A stretch of 64,000 nt of DNA, from NCBI GenBank assembly GCA_947631995.1, contig CANRNT010000056.1:1-64000 (forward strand), read 5' to 3'. Both the position numbers and the translations under genes were made by a program. This stretch comes from an uncultured Clostridia bacterium (GTDB taxonomy: Bacteria > Bacillota > Clostridia > Oscillospirales > Ruminococcaceae). Shown piece by piece: positions 58,813-64,000 of this stretch. The notes under the pieces are model-generated. The model saw only the letters and a list, made by a program, of their open reading frames with translations. It was not told the DNA's origin and did not search any database. Position 1 is the stretch's first letter. Every line of letters begins with the position of its first letter.

Positions 58813-59450
58813 ATAATATGAGAACTGACGAGCAGTTTACCCAAGAGGTATTACAGCGCGGTGAGAGATACATTCGCAGGCGGAAAAAGATTGCCGTAAC
58901 GGCAGCGACGGGCTTTGCGCTAGTGTGCGTATTTTCGGCGGTGTTTATGGCAAACAGCGGCTTGTTCGGCGGCTTGCAAAGGGCAGACGGCGACGCCGGT
59001 GGAGCTGCAAATAACGGTGCGGCTGCAAATGGCGGACTTGATGAAAATGAAGCTATTGTAACAGAGATAGCAACAGAGATAATGACTTCAAAACTGCCTG
59101 CTGAAAGCCCCGTGGACGATGAAGCACAGTACACCGCGAGGGTATCAAAAACGGGCGGCGAGGTGGCTATGGCTGCCCTTGTAACGGACGAAGAAGAGAT
59201 AGCGGCTTTGCAGGAAGCTGTTGCAGATATTACGGGTTACAGCGAAAACAACGGCACGGGTGAGCAGAACGTCCCAAACGTTCAGCCGCCCTCCGACAAT
59301 GTCAGCGAGAGTTACGAGATAGAGCTTGACGGGCATACCTACTCGCTTGAAAACGGCGTTTTTACCGACAACACAAGCGGCACAGCATACACGCTCACAA
59401 GCGAGAAAGACACAGAGCTCAGGCAGTTTCTTGATGAGTATTTTGACTAA
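58809..59450 (+). CDS. Membrane-anchored putative anti-sigma/regulatory protein
   Basis: Overlaps the ECF sigma gene; basic N-terminus RRRKKI followed by one TM helix. Confidence 0.55.
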   Translation: MNNMRTDEQFTQEVLQRGERYIRRRKKIAVTAATGFALVCVFSAVFMANSGLFGGLQRADGDAGGAANNGAAANGGLDENEAIVTEIATEIMTSKLPAESPVDDEAQYTARVSKTGGEVAMAALVTDEEEIAALQEAVADITGYSENNGTGEQNVPNVQPPSDNVSESYEIELDGHTYSLENGVFTDNTSGTAYTLTSEKDTELRQFLDEYFD

Positions 59451-59467
59451 GAAAAGAGGTAAACGAA

Positions 59468-60883
59468 ATGAAATATCGTGCAAAAAGAATGGTGAGTGCG
59501 GCGGTTATCGCGTGCGCTATGGCGCTGAATATGACAGCGTGCGGAGATGTTGAGGTGCCCGGAGAGCCCTCGGACGTTACGGGAACAAAGCCTGTTATAG
59601 CGACTGTACCCGAAATATCGGGCGGCAAGCAGGAGAAAAATTTAATCGGTGCGCAGGAGATAAAGGCTTTATCACCTGCAACAACAGGCGAGGCAGAGCC
59701 GAAAGAGGCTGACGAAGCGTTTTTATACTCGCAGTACGCGTTTGCGGCAGGTATGCTGAAAAACTGTATGGACGGACAGAAAAGCACGTTGGTCTCCCCT
59801 ACCTCGGCCATGCTGGCTCTGACCATGACAGCCAACGGCGCGGACGGTGATACGCTGGACGAAATGCTTGCCGCTCTCGGCAAGGGTGCAGGCGAGGTTT
59901 GGAACTTGCCTAGCAATGCTGATGAAAGCATGATACCGACGGGTGTTGAAAGTATAGATGATCTGAACAGGTATTTGCTGGGTTATGTAATGGGTCTTAA
60001 AAACAGCGAAAATTCTACGCTTTCTATTGCTAATTCAATATGGTACAGAGATAAGGAAGGTTTTTCTGTAAAGGACGAATTTATACAGAAAAATGCAGAT
60101 TACTTTGGTGCAAAACTTTACAAAGCGCCGTTTGACGAAAGCACGGTAACAGACATAAACAACTGGGTAAGCGACAGCACCGACGGTATGATAGACAGGC
60201 TGATAGACAAAATTTCCGACGATAACATGATGTTTCTGATAAACGCCGTATGCTTTGACGCGAAGTGGGCGCAGCCTTACTCAGAATACGATATGCAGAC
60301 TTTGCCGTTCACCGACATTAATGGCAACAAAAAAGACGCAGAGTTTATGGACTCGGAGGAAGATATATATCTTGACGACGGTTTTGCAAAGGGCTTTATA
60401 AAGTATTACGAAGGCGGAAATTACGCGTTTGCGGCGCTTTTGCCCAACGAGGACGTTGGTATTGAAAATTATGTTTCTATGCTCAACGGTCAGAGCCTTA
60501 AAGCCGCTCTGACACCAGTAGAAAGAGATGTGACCGTATACGCAAAGCTACCGAAATTCAAGTTTGACTATGCGACTTCGCTGGTTGAAACGATGAAAGC
60601 TATGGGAATGTATTCGGCGTTTACCGACGGTGCGGACTTCAGCCTGATGTCTGACACGGAGCTGAAGATATCCGATATAATACACAAAACGCACATCGAG
60701 GTAGACGAAAACGGCACAAAAGCCGCGGCGGTAACGGGGGTAATAATGGACAACGAAGCCGCAGTAATGCCGGGAGAGACGGTAAACATAACGCTTGACA
60801 GACCGTTCGTATTTGCGATAATAGACACCGAAAACCGCCTGCCTATTTTCTTGGGAACAGTTACGGAGATAACGGAGCAGTAA
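59468..60883 (+). CDS. Serpin, predicted lipoprotein
   Basis: Lipobox-like ALNMTACGD; STLVSPTSAMLALTMTANGADGDTLDEMLAALG; hinge/C-term HIEVDENGTKAAAVTG...LDRPFVFAIIDTENRLPIFLG. Confidence 0.95.
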   Translation: MKYRAKRMVSAAVIACAMALNMTACGDVEVPGEPSDVTGTKPVIATVPEISGGKQEKNLIGAQEIKALSPATTGEAEPKEADEAFLYSQYAFAAGMLKNCMDGQKSTLVSPTSAMLALTMTANGADGDTLDEMLAALGKGAGEVWNLPSNADESMIPTGVESIDDLNRYLLGYVMGLKNSENSTLSIANSIWYRDKEGFSVKDEFIQKNADYFGAKLYKAPFDESTVTDINNWVSDSTDGMIDRLIDKISDDNMMFLINAVCFDAKWAQPYSEYDMQTLPFTDINGNKKDAEFMDSEEDIYLDDGFAKGFIKYYEGGNYAFAALLPNEDVGIENYVSMLNGQSLKAALTPVERDVTVYAKLPKFKFDYATSLVETMKAMGMYSAFTDGADFSLMSDTELKISDIIHKTHIEVDENGTKAAAVTGVIMDNEAAVMPGETVNITLDRPFVFAIIDTENRLPIFLGTVTEITEQ

Positions 60884-60889
60884 CTGCAG

Positions 60890-60928
60890 CACACAAAAAA
60901 GAGCCGTGTTGAGCGGCTCTTTTTATAT
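60890..60928. terminator. Rho-independent terminator between convergent genes
   Basis: aaaaaagagccg-tgttgag-cggctctttttat. Confidence 0.75.
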
Positions 60929-60942
60929 GTGATATGCAAAAG

Positions 60943-61611
60943 TCAATATCCCAGTTCCTCGGCGACGAGTATCACATTAATGCGGTCTTTGTGCCGCTGT
61001 TTGGCGGAGATGAGGAAGTTGCAGCATATGGTATCGCCCTTGCAGCCGTCAGTCATACAGCCGTCGATCCCCATACACTCCCCTTTTTCGGCACAGTATG
61101 TATTACAGCCCAGCCTTACGCAGTTTGCAGGTGCGGCAATTTCTTTAACGCGTCTTACGGCGTCGTCAAGGCTGTGCACTATTTTATTATAGCCTACCAG
61201 CATTATGACTTTCTTAGGGCCGTATGCTATCATTGAAACGCGGTTGGAGTTGCCGTCAACGTTATAGAGCAGTCCGCTCTCGGTAACGGCATTAGACGAG
61301 GAAATGAAAAAGTCAGCGCCGTACATTTCTTTATAGCACTCATCGGTATTCTCCCACTTTGTGCGGTCAATAAAGTTATACTTGCCCGACTTTACAAGCT
61401 CTGTAACGCCGCACTCCTGCATACTCATAGTTCCGCCGCAGCCGACCGACGAGCCTTGCGGCATGAGCTGTTCGACAAGCTTCAAGGCGTCCTCTTTTGT
61501 ATCGCAGACATACGCTGCCATATTGTTTTTACGAAGAGCCTCTGCGGTGCGCTCCAAGCGTTTTTTGATGATAGATTTTACGTTGTTATCCATAAGTTTA
61601 CCTCCTGTCAA
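60943..61611 (-). CDS. LUD-domain (LutC/YkgG-like) protein
   Basis: GSSVGCGGTMSMQECGVTELVKSGKYNFIDR, YGADFFISSSNAVTESGLLYNVDGNSNRVS. Confidence 0.85.
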   Translation of the reverse strand: MTGGKLMDNNVKSIIKKRLERTAEALRKNNMAAYVCDTKEDALKLVEQLMPQGSSVGCGGTMSMQECGVTELVKSGKYNFIDRTKWENTDECYKEMYGADFFISSSNAVTESGLLYNVDGNSNRVSMIAYGPKKVIMLVGYNKIVHSLDDAVRRVKEIAAPANCVRLGCNTYCAEKGECMGIDGCMTDGCKGDTICCNFLISAKQRHKDRINVILVAEELGY

Positions 61612-61660
61612 AAATATCTGCTAAAAGTGACGGCACAAAACGCGCCGCCACTTGTGTTTA

Positions 61661-63298
61661 TCAAAGATTTGTTGTATCTATATCGTCGGTAGAAATGCTG
61701 TCCATTTCGTCGCTGCTGCTATTGCCGCCGTTTCTTGCATTCTTCCATGCCTCAAACGAGTGCTTGTCAAGGGCGCCGTCAAGCTCGGAAGTTGCAGGTC
61801 TTTCAACGGGTGCGCCGCAGTTGGGGCAGAACTTCTTGCCCGCGGGTATCTGAACTCCGCAGCTGCCGCAGGTCTCTACGGCTTCATCCATGGGAGCAGC
61901 AGTCTGCTGGGGTGCAGCGCTTGTCTGCTGAACACCGCCGCCGTAAGCTCCGCCGCTTCTCTGCCACTCGACAAACTCGGGGTCGGAAGCTATTTTGCCC
62001 TGAGGCGGTATATTGAACATCGACATCAGTATACCTGCCTGCTTGGGTGTTATCTTCATGCCCTTGAATATCTTGGACGACACATAGTTTCTGTTCTTGT
62101 GGTTGTATGTCATGCTGTATGCATTGAGATATACTTCGGAGAAATCTCTTGCGTGCGAGAAGGTAAGCTTCAGATACGGTCTGCCGCCGAGGCTCGTAGC
62201 CGCGACAGGCACAAGGCTGGTCACACTATCGCCCGACATTTCAAGCATTGTTTTGAGCTGATTGCCGTTCATCGGGTTGAATGTGAGCCTGTTGTTGTCG
62301 TAGGTCTGCGCCCAGTCGTTATCCTGCTCTATAAATATCTCCTTAGACTGCGTATATGCAATAGCGAGCGCGAATGAGTTTATTATAAACAGCTCGGCTA
62401 TCCATACTATCCACAGCATAACGCCCTTTACAGGCTCGCTGTTTGAAGTTGTTGAAGAGTACGAAGATGGCGACGAAGAATACGACCATCTTCCCTCTTC
62501 GTTTATCTGCTTGATATCCGCCCACAGATCGCCGGGGTGCGCAATGACTTCCATAAATGAAGGCACGGTGTACGATCCGTAATATTCTGCGATAAAGTCG
62601 TCCATGTCAAGCCCCATATACTCGATATAATCAACACCGTCGAGCTCCTTGGCTTTCTCGAGGTTCTTTTTACATTCTTCCTTAGTATCTCCGAGAAGCA
62701 CGTCATAATAGTACCATTCATAGACCGTGCAGTCTTTCATCTCATCTATCTGCGATTCGCTGAACTGCTCTTCCAGAGTTGTATTGCCTGCCAGACAAAG
62801 CAAATTCATATAGTCATACGCGTTATTCTGGAGTATATCCCAGTTATCGTCGAAAGTATAATCCGCGTCTTCCTCAAAATCATAATCCATCTCAAAAAGC
62901 GTATACGCCTTTTCCGATCTCATATCAGACTTTATATCGCTGTCTGTATATTCATCGTACTGATCGGCTATCATCTTATAGTCATAGTAGTCGTACATTG
63001 CCCATTTCAGATACGTCATGCCCAATATGCCTATTAGCAGACCTATGAGAACCACGAGCGGGTTGCGAAGCTTTGCTTTCTTGACTATCATCTTGCCGAC
63101 AAAGCCCATGAGCGCGCCGTAGCCCAGCGCCGCAAAAACATTGAGTATAACTATGGTACATTTTCTGTTTATCCACAGGTACACCCATGCAAGAGCCGTT
63201 CCCAGCACTATGTAGCAGACAACCAGAATAATAAGTCCGACCGCCGAAAATCTTTTTGACGGACGATAATACTTGTCATACATATTTAATTCCTCCAA
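61661..63298 (-). CDS. Multi-TM protein with C-terminal zinc ribbon, function unknown
   Basis: N-terminal TM helices; CGSCGVQIPAGKKFCPNCGAPV zinc ribbon near the C-terminus. Confidence 0.7.
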   Translation of the reverse strand: MEELNMYDKYYRPSKRFSAVGLIILVVCYIVLGTALAWVYLWINRKCTIVILNVFAALGYGALMGFVGKMIVKKAKLRNPLVVLIGLLIGILGMTYLKWAMYDYYDYKMIADQYDEYTDSDIKSDMRSEKAYTLFEMDYDFEEDADYTFDDNWDILQNNAYDYMNLLCLAGNTTLEEQFSESQIDEMKDCTVYEWYYYDVLLGDTKEECKKNLEKAKELDGVDYIEYMGLDMDDFIAEYYGSYTVPSFMEVIAHPGDLWADIKQINEEGRWSYSSSPSSYSSTTSNSEPVKGVMLWIVWIAELFIINSFALAIAYTQSKEIFIEQDNDWAQTYDNNRLTFNPMNGNQLKTMLEMSGDSVTSLVPVAATSLGGRPYLKLTFSHARDFSEVYLNAYSMTYNHKNRNYVSSKIFKGMKITPKQAGILMSMFNIPPQGKIASDPEFVEWQRSGGAYGGGVQQTSAAPQQTAAPMDEAVETCGSCGVQIPAGKKFCPNCGAPVERPATSELDGALDKHSFEAWKNARNGGNSSSDEMDSISTDDIDTTNL

Positions 63299-63517
63299 AA
63301 TTTGATTTACCTGATATCATAATAAAATTGTAACATATATTGTAGCAGATTTCAATAGTTTTTTTAATAAAAAATATAACAAATCTTCACAAATTTTTTC
63401 TGCCGCGCTTATACGTTTGTCACAATTCAAAAAAATGTTCGGAAAGCATTGCTTTTTTTGAAAAAATAAGTTATAATATACCTATGAACTTTTATAAGAC
63501 ATCAGGAGGTTTTATTT

Positions 63518-64000
63518 ATGTTAGTTTCTGCAAAGGATATGCTCAACAAGGCAAGAGAGGGCAAGTATGCCGTAGGTCAGTTCAACATCAACAATCTTGA
63601 ATGGACAAAGGCTATACTCCTCACGGCTCAGGAGTGCAATTCCCCCGTTATTCTCGGTGTTTCAGAAGGTGCGGGAAAGTATATGTGCGGATACACAACT
63701 GTTGTTGGCATGGTAAAGGGCATGATAAACGAGTTGAACATCACTGTTCCCGTAGCTCTGCACCTTGACCACGGCACATTTGAGGGCGCTAAAGCTTGTA
63801 TCAACGCAGGTTTCTCGTCGATAATGTTTGACGGCTCTCACTACCCCATTGAAGAAAACATCGCCAAAACCACCGCTCTGGTAAACACCTGCGACGTTCT
63901 GGGCATCTCGCTCGAGGCTGAAGTCGGCGCTATCGGCGGCGAAGAGGACGGCGTTGTTGGCATGGGCGAATGCGCTGACCCCGACGAATGCAAGGCTATT
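63518..64000 (+). CDS. fba: Class II fructose-bisphosphate aldolase, truncated by window end
   Basis: MLVSAKDMLNKAREGKYAVGQFNINNLEW, HLDHGTFEGAKACINAGFSSIMFDGSHYP, LEAEVGAIGG. Confidence 0.95.
   Translation, partial: MLVSAKDMLNKAREGKYAVGQFNINNLEWTKAILLTAQECNSPVILGVSEGAGKYMCGYTTVVGMVKGMINELNITVPVALHLDHGTFEGAKACINAGFSSIMFDGSHYPIEENIAKTTALVNTCDVLGISLEAEVGAIGGEEDGVVGMGECADPDECKAI

Noticed and set aside
1-64000. tRNA/rRNA genes, prophage, toxin-antitoxin or defence systems
   Set aside because: Nothing recognisable on either strand; glycan genes and housekeeping loci account for the ORFs.

Overview
This looks like a Firmicutes chromosome segment, probably from a Ruminococcus-like gut fibre degrader (inferred from the GH3, GH5, GH10, serpin and RNase J content; no taxonomy search was run). 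Bases 5.2-47.3 kb form one very large surface-glycan locus made of two convergent Wzx/Wzy-type gene clusters. The left (+) arm has a FlaA1/PglF-like dehydratase, a short sugar-1-P transferase, a LicD protein, glycosyltransferases (GTs), a polymerase and a flippase. It ends in an apparently complete dTDP-2,6-dideoxyhexose pathway (RfbA, RfbB, NDP-hexose 2,3-dehydratase, Gfo/Idh/MocA reductase, RfbC, two SDRs) plus Glf. The right (-) arm has a WcaJ-like transferase, GTs, a second polymerase and flippase, CapE/CapF, Ugd, a UDP-GlcA 4-epimerase and a GT11. It also carries ManC, Gmd, a Lys-to-His ColD/RfbH-like PLP enzyme and an Fcl/ColC-like SDR, consistent with a GDP-3,6-dideoxyhexose (colitose-type) branch. 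The locus has many recombination scars: an inverted ~415-bp duplication, a chimeric ORF, a tandem GT duplication with a trapped flippase 5' end, a fossil capF tail, and a 35-bp sequence shared in inverted orientation by the two operon leaders. Outside it, the most intriguing region is an ORF-poor stretch (52.6-53.43 kb). It looks like a dedicated ~830-nt structured non-coding RNA on the - strand, with a consensus promoter, an intrinsic terminator and six copies of a GUGAGUCC-type motif. A likely 6S RNA lies nearby. Identities come from reading translations by eye; no database search or folding was possible.
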